Below, one piece after another: positions 1 to 8,295 of a stretch of 64,000 nt of DNA. A program made the translations under genes and the position numbers. Under the pieces are notes generated by a model, which saw nothing but the letters and a program-made list of their open reading frames with translations, was not told the DNA's origin and made no database searches. Source of the stretch: Epsilonproteobacteria bacterium UBA4036 (lineage in GTDB: Bacteria > Campylobacterota > Campylobacteria > Campylobacterales > Arcobacteraceae); assembly GCA_002382325.1 (NCBI GenBank), contig DGAG01000016.1, positions 1-64,000 of the forward strand, read 5' to 3'. The first letter of the stretch is position 1; every line of letters begins with the position of its first letter.

Positions 1-127
1 CATAATTCTTTATTATCATGTATTAATTTTAATGAAATATGCCTAAGATTTTGATTATTTTCCCTTGAAGTATTACAAAAGTGTATGAATTAATTCATAA
101 TAAATAAGAAACTAAAATTAAATATTT
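1..127. other. AT-rich DNA downstream of tniQ, inside the transposon
   Basis: No gene is visible here. It is the 3' flank of the last transposon gene and probably lies between tniQ and the left transposon end, which I cannot see. The stretch around 98-123 resembles the reverse complement of 7561-7588 near the right end, so it may hold a transposase-binding repeat. Both stretches are very AT-rich, so this is weak. Confidence 0.3.
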
Positions 128-1273
128 TTATTGTTGCAATTTTTTTAAAAAATGTTTTAAATGATTATAAGAACTAAAAAAATTACAGTTTAATAGATTC
201 GTTAAGTTTGCTTGATTAACAATAAGTTTTCTTTTTTCTAAATAGGATATCGCATTAACAATTTCTTTATCGGTAATCATTCTTGCACAGTAAATAATCT
301 TTGGAGAAATGTCATTTATAGTAGTTTCATACCAATATGGAACTTCTTTTATGTCTTGAACCATATCAAAATAAGATAATTTATTGTGAAGCATATACTT
401 TTTAAGGTCTTTAGGAAAAGATTCAAATAAATTTATGATAATTCCAAATAAAAGATATTGCTCATAAATTGATATTCGAGCGAATGAATTATTAGTTTTT
501 GAAAAAGTATTTGAATTAAAATTCTTTAAAAAGATATTTTCTGAATTTTTGATGATTATTTTTTTATGTAATAATATTAATTTTGAGATATGAGCTAATA
601 TATCAAAAAATGAAAAAGAATAAATAATGAATTTCCCAAGATTTATATATCCTTTTTCTAATATTTCTAAAAGTTGAGTATTTGATTCAAATAAAATGTT
701 TTTTTCAATATATTGGACATCAGTTTTGCAAAGTTCAAATCCGCATTTAGTACAAAAGTTATATTTTAATTCATTATTATACATTTTATAGGGGTTTATT
801 GGAGTATTACATTTTGGGCATTTATCATGCAAATAACATTTATGCTTTTTACAAAAAGTATAAAATACAATTCTATGTTCTTTTTTAAGATAGGGGATTT
901 TTTCTTCTTCCCAACATTTTGGGCAGAATCTATATTGAGTTAAGAATTTGTTACTTCCATTTCTAATTATCTCTTCTTGTAAATACCCATCATACGAAGG
1001 CATTGTCATATTTTTCAATTTTTTTACAGGAAATGATGTTTTTTCAGATAGCACTTCAAGCACATCTTCTAAGATAGAGGCATCAATATTAGGAGTGAGA
1101 TTATATGTAAATTTTTTTAAAGGGAAATGCAGATGCCAAAAAGTTTTAGGATAAGTGTGGTGAGCATATGCACATCGTGCAAACCATGATGAAAAGATTT
1201 CATTTTCAAATGGCTCAGGTGTAATTAAAAATTTTGATTTCTCAATCAATGGATTTTTAATACCCCTTATCAT
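128..1273 (-). CDS. tniQ: TniQ family transposition target-selection protein
   Basis: TniQ/TnsD proteins connect the target site to the AAA+ regulator of Tn7-like transposons. The 381 residues begin with a TniQ-type segment (PEPFENEIFSSWFARCAY, about 19-36). A cysteine/histidine-rich zinc region follows (C117/C120, C141/H144, H149/C152/C155, C174/C177), as in TniQ and TnsD. The C-terminal half shows no motif I can name. At this length it is nearer to the TniQ of Tn5053 or type I-F CAST elements than to the longer TnsD. Its start overlaps the end of the TniB gene by 4 bp, so the two are co-translated. No cas gene is in the window; how it chooses targets is unknown. Confidence 0.85.
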   Translation of the reverse strand: MIRGIKNPLIEKSKFLITPEPFENEIFSSWFARCAYAHHTYPKTFWHLHFPLKKFTYNLTPNIDASILEDVLEVLSEKTSFPVKKLKNMTMPSYDGYLQEEIIRNGSNKFLTQYRFCPKCWEEEKIPYLKKEHRIVFYTFCKKHKCYLHDKCPKCNTPINPYKMYNNELKYNFCTKCGFELCKTDVQYIEKNILFESNTQLLEILEKGYINLGKFIIYSFSFFDILAHISKLILLHKKIIIKNSENIFLKNFNSNTFSKTNNSFARISIYEQYLLFGIIINLFESFPKDLKKYMLHNKLSYFDMVQDIKEVPYWYETTINDISPKIIYCARMITDKEIVNAISYLEKRKLIVNQANLTNLLNCNFFSSYNHLKHFLKKLQQ

Positions 1274-2205
1274 ATGTTTTTTAAGTTAGTGTTTTTATGT
1301 ACATTATATAGACTGTTGAAATCACAATTTTTAATTTCATCAATTGTAATTCGTTCGCTTCCTGTTCGAATTGCATAAATGGCAGCAGCTTTTAATAAAT
1401 TTATGATTTCACCAATATACCCTTCAGAAATTTCAAGAATAATTTCAGCACTATTTTTATTAAGAATGTTGGATTGTTTTTTTAATGGCAATATACTTAA
1501 TATGGTGGCTAATAAATTAATAAAATCTTTATCCATTTTCCATTTTGTTAAATATACTGGTCTAAATCTACTGCTTATTTGATTATTGGTACTTATAGCT
1601 CTAAGTGCATCTTTTATACCTGATAGAATAATAGGGATTTTTAAGCTATTACTTAAATTTTTAATTGTATCCATCATTGAATTTCTTTTAAGAGCTGAAC
1701 CACCTAGAATATTATGGATTTCATCAATAATTAATGTTTCAACATTAAGTTGTTTAAAATAAAATTCAACTAATTTCTTTTTGGCTGCAACAGTATCTCT
1801 TTCTCTATATTCGACATTAAGTGTGCTTAATATTTCTGAATAGAGTCTTGATTCAGTTACTTCTGTTGGAGCTAAAATATAAACAATTGGCATTCCTGTG
1901 GTATGGTATTCTGTATAAAAATTTTCTTGTTCGGTTAAAGAACATAAGTTTAAGTCATAGTTTTTATGTAAAGACATAAATCTTTCAAGTAATGAAGTTT
2001 TACCATTGTTACTTGAACCTACTAATAGGATACTTGTAACACGTAGTTTTCCTTTTTCATATTGGATTAAATCTTCCATTTTTTGTAAAATATCTGAAGC
2101 TAAAGGATAGTCAATCCAACACTCTTTTGTAATGTAGGTTAATCTTTCCTCATCGGATTTTGAAAGAATATTTTGTGTTTCAGTTGTTAATACCACATTA
2201 TCCAA
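1270..2205 (-). CDS. tniB: TniB/TnsC-type AAA+ transposition regulator
   Basis: This ATPase would form the filament or ring on target DNA that links TniQ to the transposase. In 311 residues it has a Walker A motif (GSSNNGKTS, about 63-71), a Walker B motif (TLIIDEIH, about 157-164) and a sensor-type LSG segment further on. The WIDYP motif near residue 30 is typical of TniB proteins of the Tn5053/Tn402 group. It is compact compared with the 555-residue TnsC of Tn7. It starts 2 bp after tniA ends and overlaps tniQ by 4 bp. Family assignment is firm; whether it gives target immunity cannot be read from sequence. Confidence 0.9.
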   Translation of the reverse strand: MDNVVLTTETQNILSKSDEERLTYITKECWIDYPLASDILQKMEDLIQYEKGKLRVTSILLVGSSNNGKTSLLERFMSLHKNYDLNLCSLTEQENFYTEYHTTGMPIVYILAPTEVTESRLYSEILSTLNVEYRERDTVAAKKKLVEFYFKQLNVETLIIDEIHNILGGSALKRNSMMDTIKNLSNSLKIPIILSGIKDALRAISTNNQISSRFRPVYLTKWKMDKDFINLLATILSILPLKKQSNILNKNSAEIILEISEGYIGEIINLLKAAAIYAIRTGSERITIDEIKNCDFNSLYNVHKNTNLKNI

Positions 2206-2207
2206 AT

Positions 2208-4067
2208 TTAATCCTTATTTAATTTATCATGAATATTAAATGTTTGAATATTTGAAAATAATTCGTCAATGTTTTTATCTATATTTTGAGAAGATTGTAT
2301 GTTTTGTTTTGTACTCTCTTTAATGTCTTTCATCTTGATAGATTTAGATTTACGTAATTTTGCTTTTCTTGTGTTTGATACAGCTTCATCTTCAATTTGT
2401 TCTAAAATATCATAAGCTTCAAATATAGCTTCTTCATTATAATTTGTAATATTTTTCTCTTTGAGATACCTTTTTGCTGCATTTAAATCCCATAAGGTCA
2501 TTTCTGGAGCTTCAATCTTTCTATAATAAATTTCAAAATATTCTTCAAGCTCTGGGTCAAAAAAATAAAGTATTTTAATGTTTAAAGGGTCTCTTTTAAC
2601 TTTAAACTTTGGTCTTTTTTTATCATTATCCTTTCTATTAATCCAATGCCTTAAAACATCACCATAATAGGTGATTCCATCAAGGGTAATTCCATCTTTC
2701 TGCAAAGTTCTATAAAAAGTGGGTAAAAGTGTAATTCTAATACTATCTTTATCTTCAAGCATATCAGGCAACTGTCCTATACCAATATTTTCATCATCAC
2801 CAAATATTCCTATTTCATATTGTTTAACAGGAGTATTATTCATACCTAAATGTATTTTATTGTGATAAGCATTAATAAAATATTGAATCAACCAACGTGT
2901 TAAATCTTTTATAGAAAAAGCGGCTTTCTTTTCAGAGTTATATCCATCTCTTTGTCGTATATTTGATTTTGTTGTTCCTGGTAAATTATGAATTTCTGTT
3001 TTTAAAGTTGAGAAAAAACGCTCAATATGTGCTCCAAATTGGGGTTCTCCCACAGGTCTTTTTACCAAAGTAATATTTAATTCAGAACATACTCTTTCCA
3101 TATCTGCACCGACTAATTCTCCCCCATTGTCTACATGAATAATTCTAGGAATTCCATAAATATTCCATTCTCCCTTAATATTATGTGCTTTCACAAATTC
3201 TTCTTTAGGTAAGAAAGTATTATATAGACATTGATTCACACTAAAATAACCAGTTGAATGTAATGAGATATAAAATCCTGCAACCATTCTTGAATATACG
3301 TCGATGGCTAGAGTTAAAGTTGGTCGTCCAATTGGGTTTCTGTTTTTTTCATCTACCAAAATAATATCTAATGGCGTATGGTCAATTTGAATAACATCCA
3401 TAGGACAAACACCATCAGGAAAAGTTCCATCAAAGTTATCAAAGTCTCTATTTGCTTTGCGTGGACTATGTCGTGCCTTTAAAGCTAATTTTGGGTCTAT
3501 TTTTTTGATTCTATTTCTTACCGTATTTTCATGGGGAACTTCATATTGTTCTGTTTGGCAGCGTTGTTTAATCTTTCTAAAAATTTTACTAAAACTGTAT
3601 CGTTGTTTATTTAAATAGAGTTCTTCTATCGTATCTAAAATAATAGCTTCAATATTAGGATCTAATCGTGAACCAGACTTACCTCTTTTTTTTGTTTTTG
3701 GTACCAATGAACTTTTTTGTTCAGTCTCTTCATATTGTTTAATCCAACGATAGATGGTGGTGTAAGCGATATTATGTTTTTTTGCTAAGGTAATTACTTC
3801 TTGCTTTGTTCTACTAGTAAAAAGTAAATCTTTAATAATTTCATATCTTTGTTCTGCAATATTCCACTCTTCATCGCTGAAGTTATCAAGGATTACTTTA
3901 TTTTTATTTGGTTGAGAAGATAATTGTTCAACAAGTACTTCGAGTTGATTGTTTTGATTATCTGCTGATTGAATAAGTACTGTGTAGTAATTAATGGCTT
4001 TAATAACAATGTATTCTTCATTCTTATAAAAAACTTTTTGATTCTTTTTGATTTTTAGTCTTCCCAT
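2208..4067 (-). CDS. tniA: TniA/TnsB-type DDE transposase
   Basis: This is the catalytic DDE recombinase that binds the transposon ends and joins 3' ends to target DNA. Of 619 residues, the N-terminal part holds a helix-turn-helix segment (about 86-113), followed by the integrase catalytic core. The acidic triad is D229 (VIQIDH), D313 (HVDNGGE) and E349 (HIERFF); the 35 residues between the last two match the retroviral-type DD(35)E core. A Mu-type C-terminal beta-barrel probably follows at about 455-510. All key residues are present, so the gene looks intact. The start overlaps the end of tnsA by 13 bp, implying one transcript. TnsB is the Tn7 equivalent. Confidence 0.93.
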   Translation of the reverse strand: MGRLKIKKNQKVFYKNEEYIVIKAINYYTVLIQSADNQNNQLEVLVEQLSSQPNKNKVILDNFSDEEWNIAEQRYEIIKDLLFTSRTKQEVITLAKKHNIAYTTIYRWIKQYEETEQKSSLVPKTKKRGKSGSRLDPNIEAIILDTIEELYLNKQRYSFSKIFRKIKQRCQTEQYEVPHENTVRNRIKKIDPKLALKARHSPRKANRDFDNFDGTFPDGVCPMDVIQIDHTPLDIILVDEKNRNPIGRPTLTLAIDVYSRMVAGFYISLHSTGYFSVNQCLYNTFLPKEEFVKAHNIKGEWNIYGIPRIIHVDNGGELVGADMERVCSELNITLVKRPVGEPQFGAHIERFFSTLKTEIHNLPGTTKSNIRQRDGYNSEKKAAFSIKDLTRWLIQYFINAYHNKIHLGMNNTPVKQYEIGIFGDDENIGIGQLPDMLEDKDSIRITLLPTFYRTLQKDGITLDGITYYGDVLRHWINRKDNDKKRPKFKVKRDPLNIKILYFFDPELEEYFEIYYRKIEAPEMTLWDLNAAKRYLKEKNITNYNEEAIFEAYDILEQIEDEAVSNTRKAKLRKSKSIKMKDIKESTKQNIQSSQNIDKNIDELFSNIQTFNIHDKLNKD

Positions 4068-4711
4068 CGTATTTCCTTTGGGTCAATCATTGAAGCCATT
4101 GTAACTTTTTTAGTTAAATCAATACATTCAAAATTTTTAAATACTAAATTCCATAGATAAGGGATAAATCTCAGTCTTTCGGTTTGATTAATGGTTAGGC
4201 TATCTAATAAATCTTTTATAGCAATTGAAGTGTTTAAATTTAATAATTCTTTTTTTATTTTGTATTGTATCTCTTGGTTTTCTTTTAAAAAGGCACAATT
4301 ATAAATGGCTTTGATATTATTTATATAAACTGTATTAATATCATTATCTGTAAAAATAAAAAAGTTCAAGTTTTTTTCTTCTTTTATTTTTTGTCTTTGT
4401 AATTTGAGTTTTTCTTGGAGTTCTATACTATTTTTGATTTTTGATAAAGGTTTTACTTCAAATACTTTTTGAGAACCATCAATATAAGTTATTAATGTAT
4501 CAGTAGGATACCTTCTTGTTAATCCTTGATATTTATAATATACAAGAAAAGGTTGCTCATGATAACTTTGAACATTTCTATCAAATTCGAGAAGCAAATA
4601 AAAATCATGTTCTAATTTTGATTCAAAATTAATTTGTCTTTTATTTTTATAGCTTGAAAAGTAACCAGTTACTGATATATGGCTTTTTTTTATTTTTCTT
4701 ATAGCTTTCAT
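4055..4711 (-). CDS. tnsA: TnsA-type endonuclease of a Tn7-like transposon
   Basis: TnsA nicks the 5' ends of the element, which makes transposition cut-and-paste rather than replicative. The 218 residues fit the family. A PD-(D/E)XK site is visible as E34 (ESKLEHDF), D71 (YPTD) and E85-x-K87 (FEVKP), and the C-terminal part would be the TnsC-binding winged-helix domain. The gene lies 12 bp after the TGT-like gene and overlaps tniA by 13 bp. Having TnsA with a TniA/TniB/TniQ set puts the element in the Tn7-like group rather than Tn402/Tn5053, which lack TnsA. Confidence 0.88.
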   Translation of the reverse strand: MKAIRKIKKSHISVTGYFSSYKNKRQINFESKLEHDFYLLLEFDRNVQSYHEQPFLVYYKYQGLTRRYPTDTLITYIDGSQKVFEVKPLSKIKNSIELQEKLKLQRQKIKEEKNLNFFIFTDNDINTVYINNIKAIYNCAFLKENQEIQYKIKKELLNLNTSIAIKDLLDSLTINQTERLRFIPYLWNLVFKNFECIDLTKKVTMASMIDPKEIRWED

Positions 4712-4723
4712 ATCTTAAGTATC

Positions 4724-6010
4724 TTAAATATATGATTTTAAAACTTTTATCCATCGATCTAAATGTATATATTCAGGTTTAACCATATAGTGATTAATTG
4801 AAATATTTTTATAAGTATCTTCAAGTATTTTGACTAAATCCTCAAAAGTTCGAGTATTAATTAACGTAAATTCTTTCTTTTTTACTTCTAGGTAGTGAGA
4901 ACGACAATTGTATTTAGCATTTCTTCGAATTGTATCAGTGGCTTCTAAATCATCTAAATATGAAAAGAATGTTAATTTAATATTATCATTGTTAATAATC
5001 TTTTTGCATATTGGACAATTGCAAATGTACTCATAAAATTCTTTTTTTGTTTTTATTGGAATATCTCTAATTAGCCTAATCATACTTTCTGGTTGCATTC
5101 TTTTATACAACATTGGCAAGTAAAATTTGGATAAAGGTATTCCTCCTCCATGGTTAATTTTTTTTGATTCACCATATGCTACACTGTGACAAACACCATT
5201 TAATCCAAAATTAAAAAGTATTTGATGTAAATAACCACCATATAGGGAATAAATTTTTTTAGTTTGATTTTTTTGTTTATAATAAATAAGTAGTGAAATT
5301 AGATTTTCAATAATATTTTCATTAATACTGACTTCATTAAAATCATCAATCCAAAAAACCATACCGTCAGCTTTACAATATATATCTAAAATCTGAGTAA
5401 TTGCTTTTTTGTTTGATAAAATTTCTTTACTAATGATTAAATTGGCATATAAAGGCTTGTTATATTTGTCTTTTACTTTTAAAGAGATATCGAGAAGTTT
5501 TTTATTAATATCTAACCATTTTAAATCTTTTTCATCTAATATACAAAATGCTGGTGCAATTAAAATTTCTGGAGTACGAAATTGTTTAGAAAAAGATATC
5601 ATTTCTTTCATTTCTGAATCTAAATTTTCATTAATAAAATTATTTTGGAAATCTAATATATCTTCCGAAAGTTTATTTAACCCATGTTTAAGTACTTGTT
5701 CTATGGTAAGCGAAGTATCACTGTCAATAACATAATCTAATCCATATTCTATTGCTAATTTCATATAAGATGATTTGATTTTTCCAGCTTTATTTTTAAT
5801 ATTTGATAAGTTTAATTGAAAACTGTATAAGCGAGGATCTATAAAAAATTTCTTATTAGGGAAACTACTATACAATGTATCTGCTTTATTTGTTGATTGA
5901 TGACATAATATATTTGCATTAAATACAATTAAATCTATATCATTAAGGTATTCTTGTAAAAATATTTTATCTTCCGCAGTATCGAATCGTATTAAATGTT
6001 CTAGTTTCAT
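4724..6010 (-). CDS. TGT-like TIM-barrel protein of unknown role, in the transposition operon
   Basis: I do not recognise a named family. The 428 residues alternate short hydrophobic strands and helices as in a TIM barrel (for example FFIDPR about 55-60, ILIAPAF 149-155, DGMVFWIDDF 215-224). They contain a glycine-rich segment (YGESKKINHGGGIP, 279-292) and end in C330-x-C332-xx-C335 with H372 further on. That Cys3-His order is the zinc site of tRNA-guanine transglycosylases and of DpdA, which inserts 7-deazaguanine into DNA. The spacing to His is longer than in the true Tgt at 14081-15211. AAGAGG precedes the ATG. The gene ends 12 bp before tnsA, so it is co-transcribed with the transposition genes. 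Base-exchange activity is inference only. Confidence 0.5.
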   Translation of the reverse strand: MKLEHLIRFDTAEDKIFLQEYLNDIDLIVFNANILCHQSTNKADTLYSSFPNKKFFIDPRLYSFQLNLSNIKNKAGKIKSSYMKLAIEYGLDYVIDSDTSLTIEQVLKHGLNKLSEDILDFQNNFINENLDSEMKEMISFSKQFRTPEILIAPAFCILDEKDLKWLDINKKLLDISLKVKDKYNKPLYANLIISKEILSNKKAITQILDIYCKADGMVFWIDDFNEVSINENIIENLISLLIYYKQKNQTKKIYSLYGGYLHQILFNFGLNGVCHSVAYGESKKINHGGGIPLSKFYLPMLYKRMQPESMIRLIRDIPIKTKKEFYEYICNCPICKKIINNDNIKLTFFSYLDDLEATDTIRRNAKYNCRSHYLEVKKKEFTLINTRTFEDLVKILEDTYKNISINHYMVKPEYIHLDRWIKVLKSYI

Positions 6011-6024
6011 GTAAACCTCTTAAA

Positions 6025-6426
6025 TTAAAGTTTTAAGACTTTTTGAAATAAATAGTCTCTATAAAAATCAACTTTTTCTTTAGATGAAGAGGGTTTAACC
6101 TCCTCAACTAAAATATTTGTTTCTAAATCATATGTTAATAATCCTATTCCTCTTTCTTTGAGAAGTAGCAAAGTGTCTTCTTTTAGTTTAGTTTTTGGAA
6201 TACAAAGATAAGAATAGTCTGTAACTAATTGATAGTCCATAATTTGTTCAAATGCTTTTTTCCAATTACGTAATTTAAATTCAACAGCAATAATAGTGTC
6301 TTTTTTTTTGAGTATTAAATCAATTGATCTTGTAAAAATTTTAACTTCTTCAAAGACTTCATATTTTTTTAATAACAGTGGTTTTACTTTTTGTACTAAT
6401 TCTTGTTCACTCAAATTATGCCTCAT
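6025..6426 (-). CDS. Small PD-(D/E)XK nuclease-like protein
   Basis: The 133-residue protein has the core of a restriction-endonuclease-like fold: D36 (RSIDLIL), then E49-x-K51 (IAVEFK) and a following helix with Q61, matching D-(E/Q)xK nucleases such as Mrr- or Hjc-like enzymes. A role in cutting DNA is inferred from these residues only. It begins inside the end of the upstream winged-helix-like gene (11-bp overlap) and ends 14 bp before the TGT-like gene, so all three are probably made from one message. It could be cargo (defence) or an accessory to transposition. Confidence 0.6.
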   Translation of the reverse strand: MRHNLSEQELVQKVKPLLLKKYEVFEEVKIFTRSIDLILKKKDTIIAVEFKLRNWKKAFEQIMDYQLVTDYSYLCIPKTKLKEDTLLLLKERGIGLLTYDLETNILVEEVKPSSSKEKVDFYRDYLFQKVLKL

Positions 6427-6928
6427 TTAATATTTCATCTTTTATGCGAGAATTTTCAGTCATATATTCATATGTAACATATACATATCTTATTAACTCT
6501 CTTGTTTGCATATGATTATATATATTTTTAAAGCTAGTAAGTTTTTCTAATACATATTGATCCAGATAATTTAAGAGATGTTGTTCTGTATAGTCAATGC
6601 CTATAGGGGATAGTTGATAAGTTATTTGCTCACCTAACTTGTCATCAAATATAAATTTATTTTCTTCTATTTGTTTCTCTACGAAATTTAACGAAATTAA
6701 AGTTTCTATACTTTTAACTAATTTGTCAGAGAAAGGACCATAATAATGGGCTCGAAAAGTAAATAAATTACCATTATCTAGACTTAGTTTTTTATGTAGC
6801 TGTAATTGCTTATGTTGTTCTTCTTCATATAAAAACACTATTTTCTGGAACTTAGTCTTACCTTTAATTGGTTCCTTGTTGTTTAAATACAGCAATATAA
6901 GTAGTATAGATTTTTCTGAAATTTTCAT
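6416..6928 (-). CDS. Winged-helix-like protein, possibly Panacea/SocA-related
   Basis: The 170 residues begin with ILLILLYLNN, GKTKFQKIVFLYE and later HYYGPFSDKLVKSI. This pattern of a GxTxxQKxxFL helix followed by YGPFS is found in many small bacterial and archaeal winged-helix proteins, including DUF4065/Panacea-type antitoxin-like proteins. The rest is helical and charged, with no signal peptide or membrane segment. It overlaps the nuclease-like gene by 11 bp, suggesting the two proteins act together. I am confident of the resemblance to small wHTH proteins but not of the family name. Confidence 0.4.
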   Translation of the reverse strand: MKISEKSILLILLYLNNKEPIKGKTKFQKIVFLYEEEQHKQLQLHKKLSLDNGNLFTFRAHYYGPFSDKLVKSIETLISLNFVEKQIEENKFIFDDKLGEQITYQLSPIGIDYTEQHLLNYLDQYVLEKLTSFKNIYNHMQTRELIRYVYVTYEYMTENSRIKDEILNEA

Positions 6929-6970
6929 TTTTTCTCATTTCGCAAAGAATAATTTCTAAATGTTACTATA

Positions 6971-7264
6971 TTATAACTTATTAATAATAGTAAAATGATT
7001 TAATATAAGATCATTTTCTACCTTATTATATAATTTGTTGATAATTTGTTTTGTAACCAGTAAAAATTCACTTTCGATGATTTTCAAATCTTTTTTTCTA
7101 AAGCTATCATATTCATTATAAAATCTTTCAATGAGATATTTAACAATAAATCGTTCGTCATTATCTATGTGCTTTTCCCAATTTGGAAAGTAATCATCTA
7201 ATAAACACTCATATAAAAATATATAACGATTTGAAATAATAATTTTTAATACATCCTTATTCAT
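6971..7264 (-). CDS. Hypothetical protein, transposon cargo
   Basis: A 97-residue, mainly helical, charged protein with no motif I recognise. It begins with an ATGA overlap on the end of the upstream gene, which favours real translational coupling, and sits 42 bp before the winged-helix-like gene. Its composition is as AT-rich as the rest of the transposon. Function unknown. Confidence 0.45.
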   Translation of the reverse strand: MNKDVLKIIISNRYIFLYECLLDDYFPNWEKHIDNDERFIVKYLIERFYNEYDSFRKKDLKIIESEFLLVTKQIINKLYNKVENDLILNHFTIINKL

Positions 7265-7533
7265 AATATGCTCCTAGTATATATTGACCTTTCTACTTTC
7301 CAAATGAATTCATCTTTCATTACATACGATGAATAATGAAAATTAGGCTCCAATAAATCATCCCGATTCTCAATCTCAAGCATAAGTGACTTCCATTTTC
7401 TTTTGCCAACTTTATTGCCATCAATAACAATATTTTTCTTGTTAAAAAGCACAGGAATATCAACTTGATTTCCAAATTTGTCAATAAAACCAATAATTTG
7501 TTGCTTTCGATTTTTAATTAAAATGTTCTTCAT
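7261..7533 (-). CDS. Hypothetical protein, first gene of the transposon operon
   Basis: A 90-residue basic protein with short beta-rich segments (IIGFIDKFGNQVDIP) and no family I can name. A GGAGAAA-type ribosome binding site precedes the ATG. It is the most upstream of nine co-directional genes and overlaps the next by 4 bp (ATGA), so the operon promoter should lie between about 7540 and 7670. That places the promoter inside or beside the presumed transposon right end, where the transposase could repress it. That last point is inference. Confidence 0.45.
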   Translation of the reverse strand: MKNILIKNRKQQIIGFIDKFGNQVDIPVLFNKKNIVIDGNKVGKRKWKSLMLEIENRDDLLEPNFHYSSYVMKDEFIWKVERSIYTRSIL

Positions 7534-7569
7534 GTATTTTATTTCTCCTTTTTAATATAGATTTAAATT

Positions 7570-7674
7570 GATTTCTATTTATTACTGTAAATATTCCTCT
7601 TTTTGTTTGTGAATAGAAAACATTAATTAGCCACTATTGCACAAAAATAGTTCTATTTGTTTTTGTGATTGACA
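7570..7674. mobile_element. Probable right end of the Tn7-like element
   Basis: The dprA reading frame starts abruptly after 7674. Reading outward, the last bases of the element would be 5'-TGTCAATCACAAAAACAAAT, matching the TGTCA termini of Tn402/Tn7-type elements. Candidate transposase-binding repeats are visible: ATTTCTATTTATTACTG (7571-7587), TAGTTCTATTTGTTTTTG (7648-7665), and an inverted CACAAAAATAG (7640-7650). The 5-bp target duplication would be TATGG, but its partner copy is outside the window, so the exact end is a proposal. Confidence 0.5.
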
Positions 7675-8295
7675 TATGGATTGTCAAAAGCGGGAATCTG
7701 TGTTGTCAGTGGCGGAGCATTGGGCGTTGATGCCATTGCCCATGCTTCTGCAGGAGCTGATAATACCATTATGGTCAGTCCTACGGGTTTGGATATTATT
7801 TACCCAGCTACGAATCGTTTGTTGATACGTAATATTCAGGAAAATGGCTTGGTGTTGAGTATGTTTGAACATAATTTTAAAGCCACTCCTTGGAGTTTTG
7901 TTGCCCGTAATGAATTGGTCGTTGCATTAAGCGAAATATTAATTGTGACTCAAGCAGATAAAAACAGTGGCAGTCTAAGAAGTGTCGAATTTGCCTTAAA
8001 TATGGGAAAAAAAGTTTATGTTTTTCCTCATCGTATTGGAGAGAGTGAAGGAACCAATATGTTGCTGAAAAATCATTTAGCTGAGGCAATTTATGATATT
8101 AATGAGTTTATAGATGCTTTAGTATCTAAACAAAAAAAAGAGTCTGTTATCGATGACTTTTTAGAGTATTGCAAACAACATCCCTTGTATGATGAAGCCG
8201 TTTCAAAATATAGCAGCAAAGTATTTGAATATGAACTTGAGGGTAAAATTGAAATTAAACAAGGAAGAGTTATCCCTGTTTTACATGGGAACTGA
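7669..8295 (+). pseudogene. dprA: dprA, 5' end cut off by transposon insertion
   Basis: DprA binds single-stranded DNA taken up in transformation and loads RecA. About 207 C-terminal residues remain: the Rossmann core with VVSGGALGVDAIAH (about 12-25), the SFVARNELVVALSE segment, and a C-terminal domain (FLEYCKQHPLYDEA...YELEGKIE) like that of Helicobacter DprA. Compared with the roughly 265-residue Helicobacter protein, about 60 N-terminal residues are missing. A TGA lies just upstream in frame and transposon DNA begins there. The TTG at 7669 is not a believable start. The gene is presumably inactive unless the element excises. It converges on nhaA with a 15-bp overlap. Confidence 0.85.
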
